From: Geodermatophilus sp. DSM 45219
Lineage (GTDB): Bacteria > Actinomycetota > Actinomycetes > Mycobacteriales > Geodermatophilaceae
Assembly: GCF_900104025.1 (NCBI RefSeq)
Contig: NZ_FNIQ01000004.1
Location: 62,001-126,000, forward strand
DNA length: 64,000 nucleotides
Direction: 5' to 3'
The translations under genes were made by a program, and so were the position numbers. Numbering within the stretch: position 1 is the stretch's first letter; every line of letters begins with the position of its first letter. The notes under the pieces were generated by a model. That model had not been told where the DNA came from and searched no databases. It saw only the letters and a list, made by a program, of their open reading frames with translations. Positions 25,980 through 34,872 of the stretch are shown here, piece by piece.

Positions 25980-26019
25980 CGTGGACGCGGTGGCGCCGGC
26001 CGGCGCCACCGCGTCCACG
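25980..26019. terminator. Perfect 40-nt palindrome between convergent genes
   Basis: Positions 25980-25999 and 26000-26019 are exact reverse complements with no spacer, lying just before the stop of the DUF4333 gene on the minus strand and after the membrane protein gene on the plus strand. It has no T-run. A second, imperfect inverted repeat lies near 25912-25945. Confidence 0.65.
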
Positions 26020-26032
26020 GGTCCTGCTGGGG

Positions 26033-26701
26033 TCACACGGGCTCGTAGCTGACGGCCCCGGCCTCGTCGACCGTGGCGAGGACCGAGATGCCGTCCGTGG
26101 GGTCGGTCGCGTTGGTCACCGTGCAGGGGATCGGCGTCCCGAAGCCCTCGACCAGGAGGGTCCGGCCGTCCGCGTCGCAGGTCGCGACGACCTCGACCTG
26201 GGCCTCGGCGCCCACCTGCTCGACCAGCGCGGCCTCCACGTTGGCGATGACGACGAAGTCCTCGACGCTGGCGATCTGCACGTTGCCCTCGTCGTCGGTC
26301 TGCTCGACGGTGTAGGACACCGGCTGGCCGTCGAGGGTCGCCGTGCAGGTCGTCGTCGTGCCCGCCTCGAGCGGCACGTCGTCCGGGCAGGTGACCTCGG
26401 ACGGCGCCAGGCCGAACTGCTCCTTGGTGATCCGGGTGATCTCGCGCTCCGCCTCCGCGGTGTCGAGCAACCGGCTGCCGAACAGGAACAGCGCGCCCAC
26501 GGCCAGGCCGCCGATCACCAGCAGAGTGGTCACCACCGCGGCGACCACGGCGCCGGTGCGGCGGCGCGGGGGAGGCGGCACCGGGGCACCGGAGCCGGCG
26601 GGCGGCGGGCCGTACGGCCCGGCCGGCTGGCCCGGCGCGGTGTTCGGCGGGTACGGCGGCTGCGGGGTCGGGTACCCGGGGTGGCCGGTCTGCGGGCTCA
26701 T
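26033..26701 (-). CDS. DUF4333 domain-containing membrane protein
   Basis: This 222-residue protein has a Pro/Gly/Tyr-rich cytoplasmic head (residues ~1-47), one membrane segment (near 50-73) and an outer region with two tandem copies of a DUF4333-like domain, each with a conserved Cys pair (TCPD...TTTCTA and TCDAD...PCTV). DUF4333 proteins are widespread in actinobacteria with no known role; they are secreted or membrane-tethered. The Pro-rich head resembles those of proteins that bind forkhead-associated or polar scaffolds, but nothing more can be said. The ATG at 26701 follows GGAGGA. Confidence 0.82.
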   Translation of the reverse strand: MSPQTGHPGYPTPQPPYPPNTAPGQPAGPYGPPPAGSGAPVPPPPRRRTGAVVAAVVTTLLVIGGLAVGALFLFGSRLLDTAEAEREITRITKEQFGLAPSEVTCPDDVPLEAGTTTTCTATLDGQPVSYTVEQTDDEGNVQIASVEDFVVIANVEAALVEQVGAEAQVEVVATCDADGRTLLVEGFGTPIPCTVTNATDPTDGISVLATVDEAGAVSYEPV

Positions 26702-26790
26702 GTCCTCGTCCTCCTGTGGCGGGTGGCGGAGGAACGGTCCCGCGCAGCACTCAAGAGGGACTTGCCGCTCACTGGTGCCGCACTTGTGGG

Positions 26791-26863
26791 CGCGCCCGGC
26801 AGGGATCGAACCTGCGACCGGCGGTTTAGAAGACCGCTGCTCTGTCCGCTGAGCTACGGGCGC
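26791..26863 (-). tRNA. tRNA-Arg (anticodon UCU)
   Basis: A 73-nt cloverleaf reads on the minus strand: 7-bp acceptor stem (26863-26857 with 26798-26792), D arm GCTC/GAGC, a 5-bp anticodon stem with loop CTTCTAA (anticodon TCT, reading AGA), and a T arm with TTCGATC. The 3' CCA is not encoded. AGA is a rare codon in such a GC-rich genome, so this is a minor tRNA. Confidence 0.93.
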
Positions 26864-27104
26864 TCGGCGTCCGATCATCGCACCCCCGCCTCCCCGGTCC
26901 AGCCGCCGCGGGCGGTCGGCCCTGCTCGCGCGGGGGAGTGCAGGCCCGGCGTCGGACGTTCCCGGCCCGCCCGTCCACAGGGGCACCGGCCGTCCACAGA
27001 TGCCCGCCGCCGGTCCCGTGCCGAGCGGCCACGGCCCACGGTCGGAGCACGCCGGCACCGCGCCGGTCCCCGCCGGTCCCGGCGGACAGCCCCTGAGGAG
27101 CACC

Positions 27105-27611
27105 GTGAACGACACCCACGTCACCGTCGTCGGCAACGTCGTCGACTCGCCGCGCCGCGTCAGCCTGGAGAGCGGCGCCGTCACCAACTTCCGCCTGGCC
27201 GCGACCGCGCGGCGCTTCGACGGCCAGACCCAGGAGTTCGTCGACGCCGGCACCTTCTGGGTCGACGTCGAGTGCTGGAACGACCTGTCCGGCAACGTCT
27301 CCGGCAGCGTCAGCAAGGGCGACCCGGTCATCGTGCAGGGCACCCTGACCACGCACAGCTGGGAGGGCGAGAACGGGCGGCGCAGCACGCCCCGCATCCG
27401 TGCCGCGGCCGTCGGCCACAACCTGGCCCGCGGCACCGGGGTGTTCAAGCGCAGCCGGTCGGCTCGCCAGGTGGAGTCGGTGCCCGTGCCGGCGGCAGCG
27501 GGCGACGCCCTCTCCGACGACCTGGTGGCCGGCCGGGACTACGAGACGGCCCCGGAGGCGTTGCACCATGCGGACACCGCCGACCTCGCCATGGAGCCCG
27601 CGCACGCCTAG
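27105..27611 (+). CDS. Single-stranded DNA-binding protein (SSB paralogue)
   Basis: This 168-residue protein has an N-terminal OB fold of the bacterial SSB type: THVTVVGNVVDSPRRV at the start, FRLAATARRFD near residue 28, WVDVECWNDLSGNVSGSVSKGDPVIVQGTL near 53-82. The tail lacks the acidic Asp-Asp-Ile-Pro-Phe-like tip of housekeeping SSB, which recruits repair proteins, and instead ends in AMEPAHA. It is therefore likely an accessory SSB of the actinobacterial SsbB type rather than the essential one. GTG 27105 is chosen for its GAGGAG site 4-5 nt upstream. A hairpin separates it from ettA. Confidence 0.88.
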   Translation: MNDTHVTVVGNVVDSPRRVSLESGAVTNFRLAATARRFDGQTQEFVDAGTFWVDVECWNDLSGNVSGSVSKGDPVIVQGTLTTHSWEGENGRRSTPRIRAAAVGHNLARGTGVFKRSRSARQVESVPVPAAAGDALSDDLVAGRDYETAPEALHHADTADLAMEPAHA

Positions 27612-27649
27612 TCGGCCGGGCTGGGAGGATCGGAGGGGAGAACGCACGG

Positions 27650-27678
27650 GGGCGGGCCGGCACACGGCCGGCCCGCCC
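27650..27678. terminator. 12-bp GC hairpin between the SSB gene and ettA
   Basis: Arms 27650-27661 and 27667-27678 are exact reverse complements with a 5-nt loop. It lies 38 nt after the SSB stop and 36 nt before ettA. Confidence 0.5.
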
Positions 27679-27713
27679 GCCACTCGCGAACCGACGGAAG
27701 GCCTCGAAGCCCA

Positions 27714-29384
<1,671 letters not shown>

Positions 29385-29420
29385 ACGAGGACCCCGCTGC
29401 AGGGCCGTTCCAGCACGTCC

Positions 29421-29458
29421 CGGCGGCCGGCCGGAGCACCCGCTCCGGCCGGCCGCCG
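29421..29458. terminator. 17-bp perfect hairpin downstream of ettA
   Basis: Arms 29421-29437 and 29442-29458 are exact reverse complements around a 4-nt loop. The GAGGACCCC...TGCAGGG signature seen elsewhere in the window comes just before it (29388-29406). Confidence 0.6.
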
Positions 29459-29524
29459 CCGTCTGCGGCCCCGGTCCTGGCACCGGCAGTCCGGGCTCTC
29501 GCCCCATGCGGCAGGGTGTCGGGG

Positions 29525-29941
29525 GTGAGGCACACCGTGGCGGTCCCCATGCGCTGGTCGGACATGGACGCGTACGGCCACGTCAACAACGTGGTGTTCC
29601 TGGCCTACTTCGAGATGGCCCGCGTCGACCTGTTCTTCGACCGGGCGTCGCTGGAGGAGCAGACCGGCCTGCGCCAGGGCACCGTCGTGGCCGCCCACGA
29701 CGTCCAGTACAAGCTGCCCGTCGTCTACTCCCGGGACCCGCTCGAGGTGCACATCTGGGTGTCCGGCATCCGCGCCGCCGCCTTCACCTGCCACTACGAG
29801 CTGTTCGACCACGGACGGCAGGCGGTCACCGGCAGCACCCTGCTGGTCCCCTTCGACTTCGCCATCGACCGGCCCCGCCGGCTCACCCCGGACGAGAAGG
29901 CGTTCCTCGCCCGCTATGCCGACGAGCAGGCCTCGGCCTGA
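29525..29941 (+). CDS. Acyl-CoA thioesterase (4HBT hotdog fold)
   Basis: This ~138-residue protein is a hotdog-fold thioesterase of the YbgC/FadM-like type, hydrolysing acyl-CoA thioesters. The start region has RWSDMDAYGHVNNVVFLAYFEMARVDLF, which includes the conserved Asp-x6-His-x-Asn active-site stretch near residues 16-23, and later VVAAHDVQYKLPVVYSRDPLEV, all standard for the family. It probably acts as a tetramer in the cytoplasm. GTG 29525 is the first codon after the chance-open upstream frame. Its position after ettA is common in actinobacteria, but the two are separated here by a hairpin. Confidence 0.88.
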   Translation: MRHTVAVPMRWSDMDAYGHVNNVVFLAYFEMARVDLFFDRASLEEQTGLRQGTVVAAHDVQYKLPVVYSRDPLEVHIWVSGIRAAAFTCHYELFDHGRQAVTGSTLLVPFDFAIDRPRRLTPDEKAFLARYADEQASA

Positions 29942-30095
29942 CGGTCGCCGGCAGGTGCGGTCGCCGGCAGATGGTGCGCGGCGGGCCGCCGCGGGCGTCG
30001 ACTACCGTGTGTCCCCCCGTGCCACAGGTGCCGGCGTGCTGTCCGGCGAGGGTGGCGGCGACGACCCGCCGGATCGGAACGGAGGTGGACGTCGC

Positions 30096-31133
30096 ATGCA
30101 CCCGCCGATCCGCGACGTCGCCGCGGCCGCCGACTCGGTGGTGGCGGTCTTCGAGGCGCACGCGGACGGAGCGCTCCTCGCGCTGAGCACCTCCGGCACC
30201 ACCGGCCGCCCCCGGGTGGTGCTGCGCTCGACCGCGTCCTGGTTCGACTCCTTCCCGCACGTCTCCCGGCTGGCGGAGATCGACGCGTCCTCCCGGCTCT
30301 GGGTGCCCGGCCCGCTGTCGGCGACGATGAACCTGTTCGCCGCGGTCCACGCCAGGGCGGTGGCCGCCGCGCTGGTCGCGACACCCGAGGACGCCACGCA
30401 CGCCGTCCTCACCCCTGCGGCTCTGGCGGCGGCCCTGCGAGACGGCCTCGACCTGCGCGGTCGCCACCTCGTCGTCGCCGGCGACCGGCTGCCCCGCCGG
30501 CTGGCCTGCCGCGCCGGCGCGGCGGGTGCCCGGGTCGGCCACTACTACGGGGCGGCGGAGCTGTCGTTCGTCGGCTGGGGCACCGACGAGGAGGACCTGC
30601 GCCCCTTCCCGGGCGTGGAGGTGCAGGTCCGCGGCGGCCGGATCTGGGTGCGGTCGCCCTACGTCAGCCTGGGCTACGCCGGCGCCGACGGGCCGTTCAC
30701 CGTCGCCGACGACGGGTTCGCCACCGTCGGCGACGCGGGCCGCCTGTGCCGTGGAGTGCTGACGGTCACCGGCCGCGGGACGGAGGCCGTGCTGACCGGT
30801 GGCACCACCGTGCTGGTCGACGACGTCGAGCAGGCGCTCCGCCCGGCGGCCGGAGGTGAGGTCGTCGTCGTCGGCGTCCCCCACGCCCGGTTGGGCGCGG
30901 TCGTCGCCGCCGTCCTGGGGGACCCGGAGGCCGTGTCGCGGACCCGGCGCGCGGCGCGGGAAGGGCTCCCGCCGGCGCACCGGCCGCGGCTGTGGTTCTC
31001 CCTCCCGGACCCCCCGCTGACGGCCGGCGGCAAGGTGGACCGGGCGGCCGTGGCGGCACTGGCGGCCGCCGGCCGGCTGCCGGCCGCGGGACCGTGGCGT
31101 GCAGCAACCGCCCGCCGGCAGGCCCGGTCGTGA
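30096..31133 (+). CDS. Short AMP-binding (ANL superfamily) acyl-CoA ligase
   Basis: This 345-residue protein resembles acyl-CoA synthetases but lacks the usual ~150-residue N-terminal part: the P-loop motif STSGTTGRPR already appears near residue 30. It keeps YYGAAELSFVG near 150, VGDAGRL near 212 and the C-terminal catalytic lysine motif LTAGGKVDRAAV near 312, so adenylation and thioester formation may both be possible. GTG of the following thiolase overlaps its stop, so the two are coupled. The pair converges on a BioY transporter operon; in Bacillus subtilis a BioY gene is linked with a ligase and a thiolase (yhfU-yhfT-yhfS), which suggests a role in pimeloyl/biotin precursor metabolism. 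A GGAGG site supports the ATG. Confidence 0.78.
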   Translation: MHPPIRDVAAAADSVVAVFEAHADGALLALSTSGTTGRPRVVLRSTASWFDSFPHVSRLAEIDASSRLWVPGPLSATMNLFAAVHARAVAAALVATPEDATHAVLTPAALAAALRDGLDLRGRHLVVAGDRLPRRLACRAGAAGARVGHYYGAAELSFVGWGTDEEDLRPFPGVEVQVRGGRIWVRSPYVSLGYAGADGPFTVADDGFATVGDAGRLCRGVLTVTGRGTEAVLTGGTTVLVDDVEQALRPAAGGEVVVVGVPHARLGAVVAAVLGDPEAVSRTRRAAREGLPPAHRPRLWFSLPDPPLTAGGKVDRAAVAALAAAGRLPAAGPWRAATARRQARS

Positions 31134-32305
31134 GCGGTGGGGCGGGCGGAGCCGTCGCCGAGGCGCCGGTCATCGTCGCGGCACGGCGGACGCCGATCGG
31201 GACGGCGCAGCGGTCGCTGGCGGCGCTGACCGCGCCCGACCTCGCTGCGGCGGTGATCGCCGATCTCGCCGCCGACCTCGCCGCCGCACCGCCGGAGCGC
31301 GGGGTCCCGGGCATCGGTGAGGTCGTCCTCGGCAACTGCACCGGACCCGGCGGGGACGTCGCCCGCGTGGCGGCGCTGCAGGCGGGACTGCCCGACACCG
31401 TGCCGGGCCTCACCGTGGACCGGCAGTGCGCCAGCGGCCTGGCCGCGGTCGTGCTGGCCGTCGCCGTGCTGCGCAGCGAGCCGGGGGTCGTGCTGGCCGG
31501 GGGAGTGGAGTCCGCGTCCACCGCGCCCTGGCGCTTCTGGCCCCCGGCGGACGGTGGGGCGCCGACCCGGTACGAGCGGGCGCCGTTCGCGCCGGCGACG
31601 GTCGGGGACCCCGACATGGGACCCGCGGCCGACCTCCTCGCTCGCGACAGCGACGTGTCCCGGCGCTGCCAGGACGAGTACGCCGCCCGGTCGCACGCCC
31701 GTGCGGCGGCCACCCAGCGTGCGGGCGGGTTCGACGCGGAGATCGTGCCCGTCGGCGGCGTGGCCCGCGACGAGCGGCCGCGCGCCGGGCTATCGGTGGA
31801 CCGGCTGGCCCGGTTGCGCCCGGCCTTCGGCCCCGGCGGCACGGTCACCGCGGGCAACGCCTGCGGCGTCAACGACGGCGCGGCGCTGGTCACGGTCGTC
31901 GACGCGGAGACCCACCGCCGGCTCGGGGTGCCCGGGCTGCGGGTCCTCGCCACCGCCACGGCCGGGGTCGACCCGAACCGGCCAGGCCTGGGCATCGTCC
32001 CGGCGGCCCGGCTCGCCCTGGACCGGGCCGGGCTGGGGCTGGACCAGGTGGACGTCGTCGAGTTCAACGAGGCCTTCGCCGGGCAGGTGCTGGCCTGCTG
32101 CGCCGGTCTGGGCCTGGACCCCGCGCGGGTCTGCCCCGAGGGCGGAGCGCTGGCCCTGGGGCACCCGTGGGGAGCATCGGGCGCGGTCCTGGCGGTGCGG
32201 CTGTTCACCCAGCTGGTCCGCCGGCCCGGCGGCCGTCACGGCCTGGCCGCCATCGCGGCGGGCGGTGGCCAGGGCGTGGCGATGGTGGTCGAGGCCTGCC
32301 GCTGA
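31130..32305 (+). CDS. Thiolase family protein (acetyl-CoA acetyltransferase-like)
   Basis: This 391-residue protein is a thiolase. The nucleophilic Cys lies in DRQCASG (Cys100), the NEAFAGQ motif is near residue 317 and the catalytic His is in GHPWGASG (His345). The second catalytic cysteine, which normally stands just before the C-terminal Gly-Gly-Gly motif, is replaced by Ala (Ala376 in IAAGGGQG). Classical thiolases use that Cys as a proton shuttle, so condensation or cleavage may be altered. The GTG start overlaps the ligase stop by 4 nt. With the ligase it could activate and process an acyl chain; a biotin-related role is inferred from the adjacent BioY locus. Confidence 0.88.
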   Translation: MSGGAGGAVAEAPVIVAARRTPIGTAQRSLAALTAPDLAAAVIADLAADLAAAPPERGVPGIGEVVLGNCTGPGGDVARVAALQAGLPDTVPGLTVDRQCASGLAAVVLAVAVLRSEPGVVLAGGVESASTAPWRFWPPADGGAPTRYERAPFAPATVGDPDMGPAADLLARDSDVSRRCQDEYAARSHARAAATQRAGGFDAEIVPVGGVARDERPRAGLSVDRLARLRPAFGPGGTVTAGNACGVNDGAALVTVVDAETHRRLGVPGLRVLATATAGVDPNRPGLGIVPAARLALDRAGLGLDQVDVVEFNEAFAGQVLACCAGLGLDPARVCPEGGALALGHPWGASGAVLAVRLFTQLVRRPGGRHGLAAIAAGGGQGVAMVVEACR

Positions 32306-32319
32306 GGTGCCGGCCGGCG

Positions 32320-32850
32320 TCAGCCCCGCCGCGGTACCGGGCGGTCGGCCCCGGTCGGCGCACCCCGCCGGGCGGCTTCGGCGTCGGGGACCGGACGGAC
32401 GACGTCACCGTCCCGGATCGGCCCGCCGACGAACACTGCGGCGTTGATACCGCCCCGGTGCACCATCGCCTTGACCAGCCGCGCCCCGGTCAGCCGCTCG
32501 AGGTGCGTGCACGGCGGGCAGCGCTTCATGCCGAACAGCAGCGCGTCCCCCACGGCGAACCACCGGCCCACGAGCGCCGGCAGGTCGATCCCTGTGGTCA
32601 CCAGGTTGCGGCGGGTGTCGCCCGGGGTGAGCGGCACACCCACCTCGGCGGCGACGGCGTCGACGTCCGCGGCGTCGATGAGCGTCAGCTGCTTCTCCAG
32701 GTCCGGGTACTGCGCCCACGTGCCGCCGCCCAGCGCGTAGCGGTCACCGGCCAGCCCGCGCCCGGCCAGCAGCTCCGCCTCGGCCACCCGCCGCATCGGC
32801 CCGGCTGCCGCGGACGTCAGCCAGATCGCGGTCAGTCGCCCGTCGTCCAT
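32320..32850 (-). CDS. MOSC domain-containing protein
   Basis: This 176-residue protein is a MOSC domain protein, related to the C-terminal domain of molybdenum cofactor sulfurases and to YiiM/mARC proteins. It shows the RRNLVTTGIDLPAL stretch near residue 80 and the conserved Cys in FGMKRCPPCTHLERL near 108, which is the expected ligand or sulfur-carrying residue. Its ATG overlaps the stop of ecfT by 4 nt, so it is the last gene of the BioY operon. A MOSC protein in a biotin transport operon is unexpected: it may reduce biotin sulfoxide together with a molybdoenzyme, but this is inference only. Its stop lies 14 nt from that of the convergent thiolase gene. Confidence 0.85.
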   Translation of the reverse strand: MDDGRLTAIWLTSAAAGPMRRVAEAELLAGRGLAGDRYALGGGTWAQYPDLEKQLTLIDAADVDAVAAEVGVPLTPGDTRRNLVTTGIDLPALVGRWFAVGDALLFGMKRCPPCTHLERLTGARLVKAMVHRGGINAAVFVGGPIRDGDVVRPVPDAEAARRGAPTGADRPVPRRG

Positions 32851-33491
32851 CACACCCTCCTCGACCTTCGCACCGGCACGTCGTCCGCACCGCGGGCGTC
32901 CAACGCCTCGCTCACGTCGTGCGCCATCTGCAGCACCTGGACCAGCAGCGGCGCCACCGTCGTCCGCAGCGCCCGCACCCCCCGCGGAGACCCGCCCCGG
33001 GCGGCCTGCGCCGCCCGGATCCGGTCGGCCCGCTCGATGAGCACCGGGATGAACCGCAGCGCCATGGTGATCGCCAGACCCACCCGCTCCGGCCGGACGC
33101 CGACCAGCCGCAGGGGGCCGCAGATCCGCTGCACCACCGCCGTCATCTCGGTCACCCGCGTGGTCGCCGTCACCACCGCCGCGGCCAGCACCAGCGTCAG
33201 CAGCCGCAGCACGGTGTGCGTGCCGGTGGGCACGTCGGTGGTCAGCGCGTGGACGACGAACAGCGCCGCCAGCCACCACCGGACCGCCAGCGCCTGCCGG
33301 GCGAGGACGGCGACCGGCAGCCGGGCCACGCCGAGACCGACGGCCATCGTCCCGAGCAGGGCGGCGCCGGCCACCGTCAGGGTCGGCCGGGCGAAGAGCA
33401 GGACCGCCAGCGCGGCGAGGGCCAGCAGCTTCACCCCCGCCGGCAGCCGGTGGACGACGCTGGCCCGCGGGACGTACAGCGCGAGCGTCAC
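32850..33491 (-). CDS. ecfT: ECF transporter transmembrane subunit EcfT (BioN-like)
   Basis: This 213-residue membrane protein is the coupling subunit of an energy-coupling-factor importer. It has about five hydrophobic segments in the first 130 residues and the cytoplasmic coupling helices with the two Ala-Arg-Gly motifs, AQAARGG near residue 165 and LDARGAD near 202, that contact the ATPases. Together with EcfA and BioY it forms a biotin importer of the BioMNY type. The GTG start overlaps the EcfA stop by 4 nt. Only one ATPase gene is present, as in other dedicated BioMNY systems. Confidence 0.92.
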   Translation of the reverse strand: MTLALYVPRASVVHRLPAGVKLLALAALAVLLFARPTLTVAGAALLGTMAVGLGVARLPVAVLARQALAVRWWLAALFVVHALTTDVPTGTHTVLRLLTLVLAAAVVTATTRVTEMTAVVQRICGPLRLVGVRPERVGLAITMALRFIPVLIERADRIRAAQAARGGSPRGVRALRTTVAPLLVQVLQMAHDVSEALDARGADDVPVRRSRRV

Positions 33492-34228
33492 CGGCCGGCC
33501 ATGAGCGTGCGGTACGCGGCCACGGCCGGGCCGGGGGGAGCGTCCTCGACCACCCGGCCGCCGTCGACCACCAGCACCCGGTCGAATCCGTCGAGCAGGT
33601 CCAGCTGGTGGGTCACCACGACCACCTGCTGCTCCAGCCCGGCGATCAGCTCCGCCACGCGGCGGGCGTTCACCAGGTCCAGCAGCGTCGTCGGCTCGTC
33701 GAACACCACCCGGGCCGGCCGCATGACCAGCACGCCGGCGATGGCCAGCAGCTGCTTCTGGCCGCCGGAGAGCAGGTGGGCCGGGTGGTCGGCGTGGCCG
33801 GCCAACCCGTAGCGGGCCAGCACCTCGGCGACCCGGGCGGCTCGCTCGTCGGGGGGCACGCCCTGGTTCTCCAGCCCGTAGCCGACGTCCTCGGCGACGG
33901 TGGGGTGCACGATCTGCGCATCGGGGTCCTGGAAGACGAACCCGACCCGGCGGCGCACGGCCCGCACCTGCGTCCGGGTGTCCAGCCCGTCGACGATCAC
34001 CTGCCCGCCGGTGGGCACGACGAGACCGTTGAGCAGCCGGGCGAAGGTGCTCTTGCCCGACCCGTTGGCGCCGATGACGCCGATCCGCGGCTCGGTCAGC
34101 CGCAGGTCGATCCCGGCGAGCACCACGCGGTCGCCGTAACGGTGACCGACGCCCCGCAGCTCGATGCCGCGTCCGGGGTCGGCGACGTCGGCGTCGGCGG
34201 GGGCGGCACCGGGACGGCGGAACCTCAC
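33488..34228 (-). CDS. ecfA: ECF transporter ATP-binding protein EcfA (BioM-like)
   Basis: This 246-residue ATPase energises the biotin ECF importer. Walker A is GANGSGKST near residue 54, the signature HLLSGGQKQLLAIAGVL lies near 150, and Walker B is ARVVFDEPTTLLD near 170, as in CbiO/BioM proteins. A short N-terminal extension of ~20 residues (RFRRPGAAPADADVADPG) precedes the ABC domain. The GTG start overlaps the BioY stop. It likely works as a homodimer, as in BioMNY. Confidence 0.92.
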   Translation of the reverse strand: MRFRRPGAAPADADVADPGRGIELRGVGHRYGDRVVLAGIDLRLTEPRIGVIGANGSGKSTFARLLNGLVVPTGGQVIVDGLDTRTQVRAVRRRVGFVFQDPDAQIVHPTVAEDVGYGLENQGVPPDERAARVAEVLARYGLAGHADHPAHLLSGGQKQLLAIAGVLVMRPARVVFDEPTTLLDLVNARRVAELIAGLEQQVVVVTHQLDLLDGFDRVLVVDGGRVVEDAPPGPAVAAYRTLMAGR

Positions 34229-34788
34229 CGGGTGGCGGCGGCCCGGCGTGGGCGTTCGATGACCGGGTAGCTGCGCCGCACGACGTCGGCGATCGCTGCC
34301 GCGACGAACGCCTTCACCAGGTCACCGGGGATGAACACCGCGGCGCCGGTCCACAGCGCGTCGTCCCACGCCAGGCCCGCGACGGCCTTGAGCACCGGGA
34401 CGCCGACCGCGTAGATGACCACGATGCCGCCGACGACGTTGATCAGCGTGCCGCGCAGGACGGTGTAGCGGTGCCACGAGCGCTCGGTCAGCCAGCCGAT
34501 GACGAAGGCGGCCACCGGCCAGCTGAACAGGTAGCCGGCCGATGCCCCGGCGAAGGGCGCCAGGCCGCCGCGGCCGCCGGAGAGCAGCGGCAGCCCCACC
34601 GCCACCAGGACCAGGAACAGCAGCACGGCCAGGAAGCCGCGGCGGGCGCCCAGGACCGACCCGGCCAGCATGACGCCGAGGGTCTGCGCCGTGATGGGCA
34701 CCGGGCCCACGGCGATGGCCGGCAGGGTCCCCAGGACCGCGGTGATCGCGGCGAAGAGGGCGATGTAGGCGAGGTCCCTGGTCTTCAC
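34225..34788 (-). CDS. bioY: Biotin transporter substrate-binding subunit BioY
   Basis: This ~187-residue membrane protein is the biotin-binding S component. It has six hydrophobic segments and the BioY hallmarks LAYIALFAAITAVLG at the start, GPVPITAQTLGVMLAGSVLGARRG near residues 30-50 and GGRGGLAPFAGASAGYLFSWP near 72-92, the loop that contacts biotin. GTG 34788 is chosen because GGAG lies 9 nt upstream and the product then starts VKTRDLAYIA, as in relatives; the frame is open to 34815. It heads a bioY-ecfA-ecfT-MOSC operon with 4-nt overlaps throughout. I could not see a convincing biotin repressor box upstream. Confidence 0.94.
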   Translation of the reverse strand: MKTRDLAYIALFAAITAVLGTLPAIAVGPVPITAQTLGVMLAGSVLGARRGFLAVLLFLVLVAVGLPLLSGGRGGLAPFAGASAGYLFSWPVAAFVIGWLTERSWHRYTVLRGTLINVVGGIVVIYAVGVPVLKAVAGLAWDDALWTGAAVFIPGDLVKAFVAAAIADVVRRSYPVIERPRRAAATR

Positions 34789-34872
34789 GTCGGTCTCCTC
34801 CCGGGCACGGTCCACCCGCGCGACTCCCGGCGGAAGGTACCGGAGACCCGGGGCGTTGCCGCCGCCCGCCTT

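Noticed and set aside
26791..26863. tRNA as an integration site for a mobile element
   Set aside because: No integrase, no repeated tRNA 3' end and no change in gene style on either side.
34789..34872. Biotin repressor (BirA or BioQ) box upstream of bioY
   Set aside because: No convincing match to a known palindrome was found in this short gap; regulation remains open.
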